A DNA stretch of 64,000 bases from Ruminococcus sp. GTDB lineage: Bacteria > Bacillota > Clostridia > Oscillospirales > Ruminococcaceae. A program made the translations under genes and the position numbers. Below are positions 1 through 9,621 of the stretch, in pieces (position 1 is the stretch's first letter; the number at the start of each line of letters is the position of its first letter). The stretch spans positions 62,001 to 126,000 of the forward strand of contig JAEEVL010000003.1 in NCBI GenBank assembly GCA_016290875.1, read 5' to 3'. The notes under the pieces are model-generated. The model saw only the letters and a list, made by a program, of their open reading frames with translations. It had not been told where the DNA came from and made no database searches.

Positions 1-1304
1 CCTCAGCTATATCAGTATCGGTCTTTACCGGCTGTGCATTCGGCTCGAGCATTGACAATCTCATGGCTCCGCCAAAGCTGAGCGTCGAACAGGAGCAGAT
101 ATACAGTGCTCTCACGGATTCAACAGGTTCGTCGATAAGCCTTAAATATCCCAAATCGGGAAAATATCTCTCAGCCTTCATAGTCGAGGACATCGACAAC
201 GACGGCAGTAATGAGGCTATCGTTTTCTATGAGAGAACAGGTCTCACTATGGAAGAGGATACCCTGCGTATCAACGTTCTCGACCAGGACGGTGGCAAAT
301 GGCGTTCGGTGAGCGACGATTCGATCAAGGGAGCCGAGATTGAAAAAGTAATGATCTCAAAGCTCGGCTCAAATGACAGAGTAAACGTCATAATCGGAAG
401 CAGCCTTATCAACCGCTCCGAGAAAAACGTTACAATATACAACTACGAGACCGACAGGGCTATGATGTCGTCCAACTTCTCATCGTCCTGTTCGTTCATC
501 GACGTTACCGACCTCGACAGCGACGGTCAGAACGAGTTCCTGCTGCTCGCCAGCTCTGCAACAGGCTCTGCGGCAGCTGCTACCATATTCACGCTCGACA
601 AGGAAGGACAGTATCAGCGCTATACCTGCAACCTCAGCGGAAGCTTCACTGAATTCGACAGCATCAAATACGGAGATATCGGAGGAAACCGCCGCGGTCT
701 CTACATCGATGCCGCTTCCGGTACAGGTTCGATACAGACAGATGTCCTCTACCTCGACGGAACAGGCCTCAACAAGGTGTTTGAAACCCCAGAAGAATCA
801 CTCAAAACAGTCAGACCTGCCGGCTGCTCGTCATTTGACGTTGACGGTGACGGAGTCCTGGAGATACCGGTGCAGTATGAAGCTCCCGGCTACAAGGATG
901 CTCCCGAAAGTGAACAGCTGAAGCTGACATCGTGGAATTATATCAGCAGAGACGACCGTCTCGAAAAGAAATGTGATTCCTATTACAGTGTCGGTGACGG
1001 CTATGTCTTTGTTTTCCCGGAAAGATGGCGCGACCGTGTAACGGTAAAGCGCGACATCATCAACGGCGGTGAGATAGTCTTCTGTACATATTCAGAAGGA
1101 AATATGGGAAGAGAACTCCTCCGCATTTGCCGTGCGGACGATACTGCTTCACGCGAGAATATGCTCCTGAGCGGATATATGCTTCTCAGGACAAGGGGCG
1201 AGACCTCATATCTCGCTTATATACCGCCTTATTCAGAGCTCTACGACGACAACCTCTCGGCAACCGCCGGTGATGTTGCAGTCGGAATGACCTTTACAGA
1301 ATAA
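1..1304 (+). CDS. Lipoprotein with FG-GAP/VCBS-like repeats, 5' end outside window
   Basis: The reading frame is open from base 3 to the stop at 1304, so the gene begins left of the window. The first residues read SVFTGCAFGSS, a lipobox (FTGC) at the end of a hydrophobic segment, so the mature protein is probably lipid-anchored outside the membrane. An ATG at 63 lies after the lipobox and is not a likely start. The mature part has repeated acidic Asp-rich turns (DIDNDGSNEA, DLDSDGQNEF, DVDGDGVLEI) typical of FG-GAP/VCBS-like beta-propeller blades that bind calcium. No catalytic motif is seen. A two-component system starts 46 bases after its stop on the same strand, so it may be a co-transcribed extracellular partner of that sensor; this is inference. 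Substrate and exact function are unknown. Confidence 0.8.
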   Translation, partial: SAISVSVFTGCAFGSSIDNLMAPPKLSVEQEQIYSALTDSTGSSISLKYPKSGKYLSAFIVEDIDNDGSNEAIVFYERTGLTMEEDTLRINVLDQDGGKWRSVSDDSIKGAEIEKVMISKLGSNDRVNVIIGSSLINRSEKNVTIYNYETDRAMMSSNFSSSCSFIDVTDLDSDGQNEFLLLASSATGSAAAATIFTLDKEGQYQRYTCNLSGSFTEFDSIKYGDIGGNRRGLYIDAASGTGSIQTDVLYLDGTGLNKVFETPEESLKTVRPAGCSSFDVDGDGVLEIPVQYEAPGYKDAPESEQLKLTSWNYISRDDRLEKKCDSYYSVGDGYVFVFPERWRDRVTVKRDIINGGEIVFCTYSEGNMGRELLRICRADDTASRENMLLSGYMLLRTRGETSYLAYIPPYSELYDDNLSATAGDVAVGMTFTE

Positions 1305-1350
1305 ACTATTTACTGCATATAACAACAGTTCCAACAAAGGAGTGATATAT

Positions 1351-2052
1351 ATGAAAAGAATACTCATCTGCGAGGACGAGGATACTATCCGCGAATTCGT
1401 CGTGATAAACCTCAAGCGTGCAGGATATGACGTCGTTGACGTTGACTGCGGCGAAGCAGCTCTCAAGACTTTTGACGCTGAACACGGAAATTTCGACATA
1501 GTTCTCCTTGACATTATGATGCCCGGCATCGACGGTTTTCAGGTGTGCAAAAAGATACGTGAGAAGAGTTCTACCATAGGTATCATCATGCTTACAGCAA
1601 GAACTCAGGAAATGGACAAGGTCAGCGGACTTATGATAGGCGCTGATGACTATATCACCAAGCCGTTCTCTCCCTCAGAGCTCACAGCTCGTGTGGATGC
1701 TATATACAGAAGAGTCTGTATGAGCTTTATCAAGAACGAAAAGCAGTCCGTTATCGAATCCGGGCCTTTCGTCCTCAACCTCAAGAGCAGAACTGTCACA
1801 AAGGACGGCGCTCCAATAGAGCTCACACAGGTAGAGTATCAGATACTCGAATTCTTCATGAACAACAAGAACACCGCTCTCGACCGCGCAAGCATACTCA
1901 ACCACATATGGGGTGAGAGCTACTACGGCGACGACAAGATAGTCGACGTTAATATCCGAAGGATACGTATGAAAATAGAGGAAGAGCCTTCTAACCCCAA
2001 GTACATCATCACGATATGGGGTTACGGCTACAAGTGGAATGACGCACAGTAA
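1351..2052 (+). CDS. OmpR/PhoB-family response regulator
   Basis: DNA-binding response regulator of 233 residues. The receiver domain has the acidic pair CEDED near residue 7, the phospho-acceptor in VLLDIMMPGIDG (about Asp54), a Thr in MLTAR and the conserved Lys in TKPF. The C-terminal half (about 135-232) is a winged helix ending DVNIRRIRMKIE...IITIWGYGYKW, the OmpR/PhoB signature. I chose ATG 1351 because AAAGGAG at 1336-1342 sits 8 bases before it; an upstream in-frame GTG at 1342 overlaps that ribosome-binding site. The stop codon overlaps the start of the kinase gene by one base (TAATG), so the two are translationally coupled. Target genes cannot be told from the sequence. Confidence 0.96.
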   Translation: MKRILICEDEDTIREFVVINLKRAGYDVVDVDCGEAALKTFDAEHGNFDIVLLDIMMPGIDGFQVCKKIREKSSTIGIIMLTARTQEMDKVSGLMIGADDYITKPFSPSELTARVDAIYRRVCMSFIKNEKQSVIESGPFVLNLKSRTVTKDGAPIELTQVEYQILEFFMNNKNTALDRASILNHIWGESYYGDDKIVDVNIRRIRMKIEEEPSNPKYIITIWGYGYKWNDAQ

Positions 2053-3455
2053 TGGCTAAAAAAAGTATCACCAAACGCTGGGCTGTAAACAACCTCGGCG
2101 TTATCGTACTGGCTCTGCTCGTTATCGAGATGGCTATAATCTATGCCTTGCAGAGCTATTACTACAATTCGGCGAAACAGTACCTTTTCTCGAAAATAAA
2201 CGCTGTTACCAGCGTGCTGAGCATACATTCACAGGACAGCGCGGCGAATTTCTCCGCCGAAATGCGGAATATGCTCGAGACCTTCAACGAAAAGGACAAG
2301 ATAGAACTCATGGCTATCAACTCAAAGGGCAGAGTCGTCCTCACGTCATCGGGATTCTCCCCTGACGCAGACGCTCCCATGCCGGACTATGAGGAAGCCA
2401 TGGAGAACGGAGAGGGTTCATATATCGGAAAGCTCGGCAGCGGCGAAAAAGTACTCGCTGTATCAGTTCCGATAACCTCCATAAACGGTGAGTACACCTC
2501 AGTCCGTATGGTAACCTCCCTAACCGACATCGACAACACTATAAAGACCTATATCATTGTTATCACAGTCGTCTGCCTGCTGATACTCCTTATCATCATC
2601 ACAACGGGACTGTTCTTCGCTGGCTCTATCGTAAAGCCTATACGGCAGATAAGCGGTATCGCCAGTAAATTCGCTATGGGTGACTTCTCAGTCCGTATCG
2701 ACAACAACAGCAACGACGAGATAGGTGATCTTTGTACCGCGATAAACCATATGGCGGATGAGCTTTCTACCGCCGAGGCTATGAAAAATGAATTCATATC
2801 CTCAGTTTCACATGAACTGCGAACGCCTCTGACTGCTATCAAGGGCTGGGCAGAAACTCTCATGGTTGACGGCGGCGAAAATCCCGAAACAATGAAAAAG
2901 GGTGTCGGCGTTATCGTGAACGAGACCGAACGTCTCTCGCAGATGGTCGAGGAGCTCCTTGACTTCTCACGTATGCAGAACGGTCACTTCACTCTCAGAA
3001 GCGCCGCAATGGATATACTCGCAGAGCTTGGCGATGCTGTGCTGATATACAGCGACAAAGCAAAACGCGAGCAAATCGAGATAATCTACGATGAACCTGA
3101 AATGCTCCCGTTCGTATTCGGCGACAAAAACCGCATACGACAGGTTTTCATAAATATTATCGACAACGCAGTAAAGTACTCCTCAGCAGGAGATACAGTC
3201 ACGGTAAAGGCGTCTGAAGTCAGCGGCTCAGTCGTAATATCCGTGAGCGATACAGGCTGCGGAATCAAGAAATCAGACCTCTCAAAGGTCAAAACGAAAT
3301 TCTATAAGGCAAACCACTCACGCCGCGGCTCGGGCATCGGACTCGCCGTTGCCGACGAGATCATCAGCATGCACGGCGGTACTATGGATATAACAAGTGC
3401 CGGCGAAGGCAAGGGCACGACAGTTACCATAAAGCTGCCGACTATGCAGAACTGA
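2052..3455 (+). CDS. Membrane sensor histidine kinase
   Basis: Partner kinase of the preceding regulator, 467 residues. It has a transmembrane helix at about 13-34, an extracellular domain of about 130 residues, a second helix at about 167-190, a HAMP linker, a HisKA dimerisation domain with SVSHELRTPLTAIKG (His near 254), and an HATPase_c domain with N box NIIDNAVKYS, G1 box DTGCGIKK, and G2 box GSGIGLAVA. All catalytic motifs look intact. The start overlaps the regulator stop by one base. The extracellular domain is shaped like a single Cache/PAS-like sensor, but no ligand motif is recognisable. It probably autophosphorylates and passes phosphate to Asp54 of the regulator. Confidence 0.96.
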   Translation: MAKKSITKRWAVNNLGVIVLALLVIEMAIIYALQSYYYNSAKQYLFSKINAVTSVLSIHSQDSAANFSAEMRNMLETFNEKDKIELMAINSKGRVVLTSSGFSPDADAPMPDYEEAMENGEGSYIGKLGSGEKVLAVSVPITSINGEYTSVRMVTSLTDIDNTIKTYIIVITVVCLLILLIIITTGLFFAGSIVKPIRQISGIASKFAMGDFSVRIDNNSNDEIGDLCTAINHMADELSTAEAMKNEFISSVSHELRTPLTAIKGWAETLMVDGGENPETMKKGVGVIVNETERLSQMVEELLDFSRMQNGHFTLRSAAMDILAELGDAVLIYSDKAKREQIEIIYDEPEMLPFVFGDKNRIRQVFINIIDNAVKYSSAGDTVTVKASEVSGSVVISVSDTGCGIKKSDLSKVKTKFYKANHSRRGSGIGLAVADEIISMHGGTMDITSAGEGKGTTVTIKLPTMQN

Positions 3456-3516
3456 CGGCGGTATGCATGATATTATATGGGGATAACGGCTCACCAGCCG
3501 TAAAAAAGGAGAAACT

Positions 3517-4443
3517 ATGAGCAATAAGAACCAGAGCAACGAGAAATTCCGCTCAAAGATAGGCGGACAGGCTCTCATAGAAGGTATAATGATGCTTGGT
3601 CCGAACACAGGCGCTATGGCGTGCAGACTTCCCGACGGCACAATAGACCTTGAAACATGGGAAGAACACAACGGCAAGAACGCTCCCTGGTACAAGAAGG
3701 TACCTCTCGTCCGCGGATGCACAAGCTTCGTCACATCGCTCACAAAAGGCTACAAGTACATGATGAAGTCCGCAGAAAAGCAGCTCACTGAGGAAGAAAA
3801 GGGCGAGGAAGAAAACACTCCGGCAATTTTCAACATCATGATGTATATAGGTATGATAGTCGGCATAGTTATGGCAGTGGGACTGTTCATCTTCCTGCCG
3901 AAATGGCTGATCGGATTCGTACCTGCCATCAAGAAAAAACGCATACTCCGCTCAATCGCTGAGGGTCTTGTCAAGATAGCGATATTCGTAGCCTATATGG
4001 CTCTCGTCAGCCTTATGAAGGACATACGCCGCCAGTATATGTACCACGGCGCTGAACATATGACGATAGCCTGCCACGAAGCGGAACTCCCCCTCACAGT
4101 CGAGAACGTCCGCAAGCAGTCACGTTTCCACAAGCGCTGCGGAACGAGCTTTATATTCATCGTTCTCATAGTCGGAATATTCACAATGTGTCTTGTTCCG
4201 TTCACAGTTACCTGGCAGAGAATAGTTGCAAGCCTCTGTCTCCTGCCGGTAGTGGTAGGCATCTCCTATGAGTGCATAAGACTTGCCGGAAACCACGACA
4301 ATCTTTTCACAAGAATACTTTCTGCTCCCGGTCTGGCTATGCAGCGCATAACCACAAGAGTACCGGATGACAGTATGATAGAAATAGCTATCGCCGCCCT
4401 CACACCCTGTATCCCCAAGGATAAGGAGGAGGACAAGTGGTAA
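3517..4443 (+). CDS. DUF1385 (YqhQ-like) membrane protein
   Basis: A 308-residue member of the DUF1385 family, recognised from the start GGQALIEGIMMLGP and the central YHGAEHMTIACHE stretch followed by RCGTSFIF. Two hydrophobic segments around residues 105-130 and 145-165 and two more around 205-250 make it an integral membrane protein. The family is widespread in Firmicutes and commonly sits beside prmC, as here; its biochemical role is not established. ATG 3517 follows a GGAGAAACT Shine-Dalgarno. Its stop overlaps the GTG start of prmC, so they are probably one translation unit. Confidence 0.9.
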   Translation: MSNKNQSNEKFRSKIGGQALIEGIMMLGPNTGAMACRLPDGTIDLETWEEHNGKNAPWYKKVPLVRGCTSFVTSLTKGYKYMMKSAEKQLTEEEKGEEENTPAIFNIMMYIGMIVGIVMAVGLFIFLPKWLIGFVPAIKKKRILRSIAEGLVKIAIFVAYMALVSLMKDIRRQYMYHGAEHMTIACHEAELPLTVENVRKQSRFHKRCGTSFIFIVLIVGIFTMCLVPFTVTWQRIVASLCLLPVVVGISYECIRLAGNHDNLFTRILSAPGLAMQRITTRVPDDSMIEIAIAALTPCIPKDKEEDKW

Positions 4444-5333
4444 GCCGGCGTGCGCTTTATGACGAGTGTATAGCTCTGCTGAGCTCTGCCGGAAAGGAAT
4501 CTGCTGATTTTGACGCTCTTTGTATATTTCAGGATATACTCGGCGACAAGAACCCGCTGTTCCTGCCACTTGAACCTGTACCGGAAGAACTTGCCGGCAG
4601 GATAAAAAAACTCACCGCAGAACGTGCAGATGGCTATCCGCTCCAGTATCTCCTCGGAAAGTGGGAGTTCTACGGACTGGACTTCTATGTGGGCGAAGGC
4701 GTGCTTATCCCCCGCCCCGACACAGAAACTCTCGTCGATCAGGTGATAGACCTCTGCCGCGAAAATAAGCTGGCAGCTCCCGTCATCATCGACCTTTGCA
4801 GCGGAAGCGGCTGTATCGCGATAGCGCTGGAAAAGCATATCCCGTCAGCAGAGGTACACGCAGTCGAGATCTCGGAAAAAGCTCTCGGCTATCTTAGGAA
4901 AAACAAGGAGCTCAACAGTTCCGGCATACATATACACGAGGGAGACGTTCTCAGCAGCGTCACAGCAGAAGCTCTTCCGCAGGCTGATATAATAGTCTCC
5001 AATCCCCCATACCTCACAGCTCAGGATATGAGCGAGCTTGAAAAAGAGGTCACCTGCGAACCGGCCCTCGCCCTCTTCGGCGGAAACGACGGTCTCGGAT
5101 TCTACCGCGCTATTACAGCAGTATGGAGAAAACACCTCAGGGCAGGCGGTTTCATAGCATATGAATTCGGTATGGGACAGCATAACGATGTAAGAGACAT
5201 CCTTCTCAGCGGAGGATTCAACGATGTCACTTTCAGAAAAGACGGTGCCGGCATCATAAGAACTGCCGCCGCTAAGAAAGCCGCTATAATGACTCAGCGG
5301 CACGTAGACAGATCAGCAATAACTCATTCTTAA
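4437..5333 (+). CDS. prmC: Peptide chain release factor N5-glutamine methyltransferase
   Basis: Methylates the Gln of the GGQ motif of release factors RF1/RF2 using S-adenosylmethionine. The protein has an N-terminal helical domain (1-80), a [12 protein letters not shown] segment, the SAM-binding [13 protein letters not shown] glycine loop and the catalytic [11 protein letters not shown] (NPPY) motif. Length 298 is normal with a slightly extended basic C-terminus. It starts at a GTG inside the last codons of the DUF1385 gene, with AAGGAGGA just upstream within that gene, which argues for translational coupling. recA follows 31 bases after its stop. Confidence 0.95.
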   Translation: MVSRRALYDECIALLSSAGKESADFDALCIFQDILGDKNPLFLPLEPVPEELAGRIKKLTAERADGYPLQYLLGKWEFYGLDFYVGEGVLIPRPDTETLVDQVIDLCRENKLAAPVIIDLCSGSGCIAIALEKHIPSAEVHAVEISEKALGYLRKNKELNSSGIHIHEGDVLSSVTAEALPQADIIVSNPPYLTAQDMSELEKEVTCEPALALFGGNDGLGFYRAITAVWRKHLRAGGFIAYEFGMGQHNDVRDILLSGGFNDVTFRKDGAGIIRTAAAKKAAIMTQRHVDRSAITHS

Positions 5334-5364
5334 CATTGACTATATAATAACGGAGGTCAGAATA

Positions 5365-6537
5365 ATGGCTAAAAAGGAACTTGCTAAAAAAGCAGCAGTA
5401 AAAAAGCTCGATGACGACGAGGACAAGAAGTCCGCGCTGTCAGGCGCTATCAAGCTCATAGAAAAGAAATACGGCGAAGGCTCTATCATGCGTCTCGGCG
5501 AGACAAAGAAGCTCAATGTAGCAGCTATCCCGACCGGTTCGATGACACTGGATATGGCGCTCGGAATAGGCGGTGTCCCGAGAGGACGTATCGTGGAGAT
5601 TTACGGACCTGAAAGCTCCGGTAAGACCACAGTTGCGCTCTCCATCATCGCTCAGGCTCAGAAGCAGGGCGGCGAGGTAGCCTTCATCGACGTTGAGCAC
5701 GCTCTCGATCCTGTATATGCTCAGGCTCTCGGCGTAAACATCAACGATCTTCTCGTTTCACAGCCGGACAGCGGTGAACAGGCTCTCGAAATAGCAGAAG
5801 CCCTCATCCGCTCAGGCGCTATCGACGTTATCGTACTCGACTCTATCGCCGCTATGACTACACGCGCAGAGATTGACGGCGAAATGGGCGATCTCCATGT
5901 AGGTCAGCTCGCAAGACTTATGTCACAGGCCATGAGAAAGCTCACAGCAGCTATCTCCAAGTCAAACTGCGTTGCTATCTTCATCAATCAGATACGTGAG
6001 AAGATCGGCGTTATGTACGGCAACCCCGAAACAACCCCCGGCGGCAGAGCGCTCAAGTTCTACGCTTCAGTACGTATCGAAGTAAGAAAGGGCGAGACTA
6101 TCAAGTCCGGAAATCAGATAATAGGTGCGTCCACAAGATGTAAGGTCGTAAAGAACAAGGTCGCTCCGCCTTTCAAGGAGTGTCAGTTCGACCTTATGTA
6201 CGGTACAGGTATCTCACGTACCGGTGAAGTCCTCGACCTTGCAGTTGACCTCGACATCATCAAGAAGGGCGGCTCATGGTTCAGCTACAAAGACCAGAAG
6301 CTCGGTCAGGGACGCGACAATGTCAAGGAGATACTCAAATCTGACGAAGCACTCATGAAGGAGATCGAAGAACAGATACTCGCACGCAGGGATGAGCTTG
6401 AGGAAAAGCAGGCTCCTGCAAAGGCAAAGAAGCCTGCCGCAGAGACAGCTTCTGCTGCTCCGGCAGCCTCTGAGGATCCCGATGACATCCTCGCAGACAT
6501 CGAAGAGGATTTTGACGAGTTCACTCCTGCTGAATAA
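5365..6537 (+). CDS. recA: Recombinase RecA
   Basis: Standard bacterial RecA of 390 residues that forms ATP-dependent filaments on single-stranded DNA for recombination and LexA-type co-cleavage. Visible motifs are Walker [10 protein letters not shown], the VEHALDP segment, Walker [10 protein letters not shown], the L1 region GEMGDLHVG and the L2 region with [26 protein letters not shown] long Ala/acidic C-terminal tail follows residue 345, as is usual. ATG 5365 follows a GGAGG site. The stop overlaps the recX start (TAATG), an arrangement that couples RecA with its modulator. Confidence 0.99.
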   Translation: MAKKELAKKAAVKKLDDDEDKKSALSGAIKLIEKKYGEGSIMRLGETKKLNVAAIPTGSMTLDMALGIGGVPRGRIVEIYGPESSGKTTVALSIIAQAQKQGGEVAFIDVEHALDPVYAQALGVNINDLLVSQPDSGEQALEIAEALIRSGAIDVIVLDSIAAMTTRAEIDGEMGDLHVGQLARLMSQAMRKLTAAISKSNCVAIFINQIREKIGVMYGNPETTPGGRALKFYASVRIEVRKGETIKSGNQIIGASTRCKVVKNKVAPPFKECQFDLMYGTGISRTGEVLDLAVDLDIIKKGGSWFSYKDQKLGQGRDNVKEILKSDEALMKEIEEQILARRDELEEKQAPAKAKKPAAETASAAPAASEDPDDILADIEEDFDEFTPAE

Positions 6538-7175
6538 TGAAGATACTCTCCGTAAAGCCGCAGAAACCGCCGCAGTACCGGATATGCTTCGATGACGGAC
6601 GAGCCGTTCTGCTCGATGCTTCGATAGTATATGACTTCGGACTCAAAGAGGGTTCTGAGCTTGATAGTGACCGCTTCAGAGAACTGATGCGTGCCGCCGT
6701 TTCGCTGAAGGTATACAACTTTGCGGTAAAAAGGCTGTTTTACCGGGACTATTCCGCAGCAGAGATGCTCGATAAGCTCTCGGAGGAATTCCGAAGCAAG
6801 GAGATATGCCGGCAGGTAGTCGAAAGGCTCGTTGCCGAAAGCATAATCAACGACGAACGCTATGCCGACAGGATAGCGTACAAATACATTGCCGTAAAAA
6901 GATACGGCAGACAGCGTGTTCTGAGAGAACTTAAAAGCCGCGGCATAGGCAGATTCACTGCCGAGGACGCCGTGAACAGCTATGAGGAAAAATTCCAGGA
7001 GAATATCCTGCATCTCCTCAGGACAAAATATGCCCGTATCCTGACAGACAAAAAGGATATGAAAGCCGTAAACAGAGTGAAAAGCTCGCTTGCACGGTAC
7101 GGCTACGGCTTTGCTGAGATAAACCGTGCAGTTAATGAATACTTCATAACAAAAGATCAACTGGAGGAACAATAA
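6537..7175 (+). CDS. recX: Regulatory protein RecX
   Basis: RecX modulates RecA filament growth. The 212-residue protein has the three tandem three-helix repeats of the family; the clearest stretches are LFYRDYSAAEMLDKL, INDERYADRIAYKYI and YGRQRVLRELKSRGI. Position directly after recA, with overlapping stop/start, supports the call. The gene ends with an overlap onto the ATG of rimO, so recA, recX and rimO read as one operon. Confidence 0.92.
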   Translation: MKILSVKPQKPPQYRICFDDGRAVLLDASIVYDFGLKEGSELDSDRFRELMRAAVSLKVYNFAVKRLFYRDYSAAEMLDKLSEEFRSKEICRQVVERLVAESIINDERYADRIAYKYIAVKRYGRQRVLRELKSRGIGRFTAEDAVNSYEEKFQENILHLLRTKYARILTDKKDMKAVNRVKSSLARYGYGFAEINRAVNEYFITKDQLEEQ

Positions 7176-8503
7176 TGCCTATCAAGGTCGGAATGGTATC
7201 GCTCGGCTGTTCAAAGAATCTCGTAGACTCTGAGCGTATGCTGTACAAACTGAAATCCCACGGCTACAAGCTGGTGACAGAACCCGGACTTGCCGACATC
7301 GCAGTAGTAAACACCTGCGGTTTCATAAAGTCCGCCAAGGAGGAAGCTATCGAGACTATCCTCGAACTCGCCAAGCTGAAAGCTGAGGGAACTCTCAAAA
7401 AGATAGTGATAACCGGCTGTCTCACCGAAAGATACAAGGAAGAAGCCGCAGAGCTGTTCCCGGAAGCCGATGCAGTTATCGGCATAGGAAACAACAAGGA
7501 TATAATCGATGTACTCGACCACGTTCTTGCCGGAGAAAGATACATAAACTTTGCGCCAAAGCTCGAAGCCGAGCTCGACGGCGAAAGAATGATCTCAACT
7601 CTCCCCTTCTTCTCATATCTGAAAGTTGCAGAGGGCTGCTCAAACTGCTGCACTTACTGTGCTATCCCTCAGATAAGAGGAAAGTTCCGCAGTGTCCCCA
7701 TGGAAAAGGTGCTTGAAGAAGCACGTTACCTTGCTGACAACGGAGTCACCGAGCTCGTTGTCATAGCACAGGACACCTCACGCTACGGTGAAGACCTCTA
7801 CGGCGAGTCAAAACTCCCCGAACTTCTCCGCGAGCTATGCAAGATAGACGGTCTGCGCTGGATAAGAACGCTGTACTGCTACCCCGAGAGGATCACAGAT
7901 GAACTCCTCGAGACTATCGCTTCTGAGGAAAAACTCGTGAAATACCTCGAGATACCGATACAGCACTGCAACGGCAACATACTCAGCCGTATGAACCGCT
8001 GGGGCGATGCAGAGCAGCTTGAAGCGCTGTTCAACCATATACGCGAAAAGGTACCCGGAGTTATACTCCGTACCACACTTATAACAGGCTTCCCCGGAGA
8101 GACAGAGGAACAGTTCAATGAACTGGCTGAATTCATACAGAAGGTACGATTCGACAGACTCGGCTGTTTCCCCTACTCACGCGAAGAGGGCACAAAATCG
8201 GCTGAATTCCCCGATCAGATAGACGAGGATACCGCCGCTCACCGTGCCGACATCATAATGGAACAGCAGATGCTCATAAGCGCTGAGAAGAATGAACAGC
8301 TCCTCGGCAAGGAATTCACAGCAGTCACTGAAGGCTTTGACCGTTTCGGTGAATGCTGGTTCGGAAGAACACCAAGCGACGCTCCCGACATAGACGGAAA
8401 AGTCTTCTTTACATCGCCGCGCAGGTTGGATATAGGCGAATTTGTAAAAATCAGGATCACAGATACTTTGGACTATGATCTTATCGGAGAGGTGATCGAA
8501 TAA
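7175..8503 (+). CDS. rimO: Ribosomal protein S12 methylthiotransferase RimO
   Basis: Radical-SAM methylthiotransferase that adds a methylthio group to an Asp of ribosomal protein S12. The 442-residue protein has the N-terminal MTTase domain beginning VGMVSLGCSKNLVDSE with further cysteines in VNTCGF and TGCLTE for one Fe-S cluster, the radical-SAM CxxxCxxC motif in GCSNCCTYCAIP, and a C-terminal TRAM-like segment. SLGCSKNLVDSE is characteristic of RimO rather than MiaB. It overlaps recX upstream by one base and pgsA downstream by one base. Confidence 0.96.
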   Translation: MPIKVGMVSLGCSKNLVDSERMLYKLKSHGYKLVTEPGLADIAVVNTCGFIKSAKEEAIETILELAKLKAEGTLKKIVITGCLTERYKEEAAELFPEADAVIGIGNNKDIIDVLDHVLAGERYINFAPKLEAELDGERMISTLPFFSYLKVAEGCSNCCTYCAIPQIRGKFRSVPMEKVLEEARYLADNGVTELVVIAQDTSRYGEDLYGESKLPELLRELCKIDGLRWIRTLYCYPERITDELLETIASEEKLVKYLEIPIQHCNGNILSRMNRWGDAEQLEALFNHIREKVPGVILRTTLITGFPGETEEQFNELAEFIQKVRFDRLGCFPYSREEGTKSAEFPDQIDEDTAAHRADIIMEQQMLISAEKNEQLLGKEFTAVTEGFDRFGECWFGRTPSDAPDIDGKVFFTSPRRLDIGEFVKIRITDTLDYDLIGEVIE

Positions 8504-9087
8504 TGAATCTTCCAAATAAACTTACTCTTCTCAGAGTACTTCTTATACCATTTTTCCTTCTGTTCATGTACATCAATATACCGTTCCATTATCTTATAGC
8601 ACTGGTGATATTCTCAGGAGCTTCCATAACAGACGCTCTCGACGGAAAGATCGCCCGCAAACGCGGACTCGTTACCAACTTCGGTAAATTCCTTGATCCG
8701 CTCGCTGACAAGATACTCGTTATCGCAGCTCTCACTGTATTCGTAGAGCTCGACGATGTCAGAATGGGTGCTATACCGCTCATCATAATCAGCGCAAGAG
8801 AGTTCATGGTATCCGGACTCCGTCTTGTAGCTGCTGACAGCGGTGTAGTAGTTGCCGCAGGTATATGGGGCAAGCTGAAAACAGCTTTCACAATGGTAAC
8901 GATAGTCGGAATACTCTTCTGGCTCAGTCTGTACTATGATTTCTCATTCGGCATCCCGGACAGCGTGACCGATGCGGTCGAGGATATAGCTATCCCGATA
9001 CTCATATGGATCTCAACAGCACTCACAGTAGTATCAGGTATCATTTACCTCAAAGGCTACTGGAACCTCATCGACTCTGACAAGTAA
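8503..9087 (+). CDS. pgsA: CDP-diacylglycerol-glycerol-3-phosphate 3-phosphatidyltransferase
   Basis: Membrane enzyme that makes phosphatidylglycerol phosphate from CDP-diacylglycerol and glycerol 3-phosphate. The CDP-alcohol phosphotransferase signature DG-x2-AR-x8-G-x3-D-x3-D is present as DALDGKIARKRG followed by GKFLDPLADK. The 194-residue length and multiple hydrophobic helices fit the family. The start NLPNKLTLLRVLLIPF is typical of PgsA. It overlaps rimO by one base and the next regulator follows 11 bases later. Confidence 0.95.
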   Translation: MNLPNKLTLLRVLLIPFFLLFMYINIPFHYLIALVIFSGASITDALDGKIARKRGLVTNFGKFLDPLADKILVIAALTVFVELDDVRMGAIPLIIISAREFMVSGLRLVAADSGVVVAAGIWGKLKTAFTMVTIVGILFWLSLYYDFSFGIPDSVTDAVEDIAIPILIWISTALTVVSGIIYLKGYWNLIDSDK

Positions 9088-9098
9088 AGGAGATAAAA

Positions 9099-9482
9099 AT
9101 GAAGCATTGTGCCGGTCAGATAAGATATCTTATCGCCATAAAAGAACTCTCGGACATCGACGAATATGTCCGCTGTGTCAATATATCCCGTCATCTCGGC
9201 GTATCCCGTCCGAGCGTCAGCAAGATGCTGCGCTGCCTTTCTAACTGCGGACTCGTCTATGAGGACTTCGGAAACAGCGTCGTACTCACTCCTCAGGGCA
9301 AGGAAGCGGTGAACGAGATATTCTCAACATTCAATGAGGTATACGCATTTTTCCACAATTTTCTCAAGCTTCCACACGAAGAAGCACACGATCAGGCAAT
9401 AAAATTCGTTATGGAATTCCCGCAGGACACCTGCCAGCGCCTGAAAGTCATCGTAAGAAGAACAATGAAGAAAAAAGCATAA
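9099..9482 (+). CDS. DtxR/MntR-like metal-dependent regulator
   Basis: A 127-residue protein with an N-terminal winged helix (LGVSRPSVSKMLRCLSNCGL, then VVLTPQGKEA) and a short dimerisation part with LKLPHEEAHDQA, matching the EEAH metal-ligand region of DtxR/MntR proteins. The second ligand motif (usually E-x-x-H) is not clear: the equivalent stretch reads FVMEFPQDT, so metal binding is uncertain. There is no SH3-like third domain, as in MntR. It ends the recA-pgsA gene string and is followed by a strong terminator. A feoB gene lies about 3 kb away and could be a target; no DtxR-type box was recognised there. Confidence 0.75.
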   Translation: MKHCAGQIRYLIAIKELSDIDEYVRCVNISRHLGVSRPSVSKMLRCLSNCGLVYEDFGNSVVLTPQGKEAVNEIFSTFNEVYAFFHNFLKLPHEEAHDQAIKFVMEFPQDTCQRLKVIVRRTMKKKA

Positions 9483-9486
9483 TGAA

Positions 9487-9512
9487 ACGGGCGGTCTATC
9501 CGCCCGTTTTTT
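9487..9512 (+). terminator. Intrinsic terminator of the recA-pgsA gene string
   Basis: Perfect 8-bp stem ACGGGCGG / CCGCCCGT with a 5-base loop followed by six T, 4 bases after the stop of the DtxR-like gene. Confidence 0.93.
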
Positions 9513-9551
9513 GTATCAGTAAACTCCTATCGTCATTTTTCACAAAGCCTA

Positions 9552-9581
9552 TTGACAATCCGGCTCTCAATAATATATAAT
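9552..9581 (+). promoter_or_regulatory. SigA-type promoter of the GH43 gene
   Basis: TTGACA at 9552-9557 and TATAAT at 9576-9581 with an 18-base spacer; the GH43 start lies 40 bases after the -10. Confidence 0.8.
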
Positions 9582-9621
9582 AAAACTATATTAGCACGTT
9601 AACCGCGAAAGGAGTTACACT

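Noticed and set aside
63..1304. Using ATG 63 as the start of the first gene
   Set aside because: The same frame continues to the left edge and holds a lipobox before that ATG, so the gene starts outside the window.
9099..9482. Calling the small regulator MarR-type
   Set aside because: The EEAH stretch and winged helix resemble DtxR/MntR more than MarR, though the metal ligands are incomplete.
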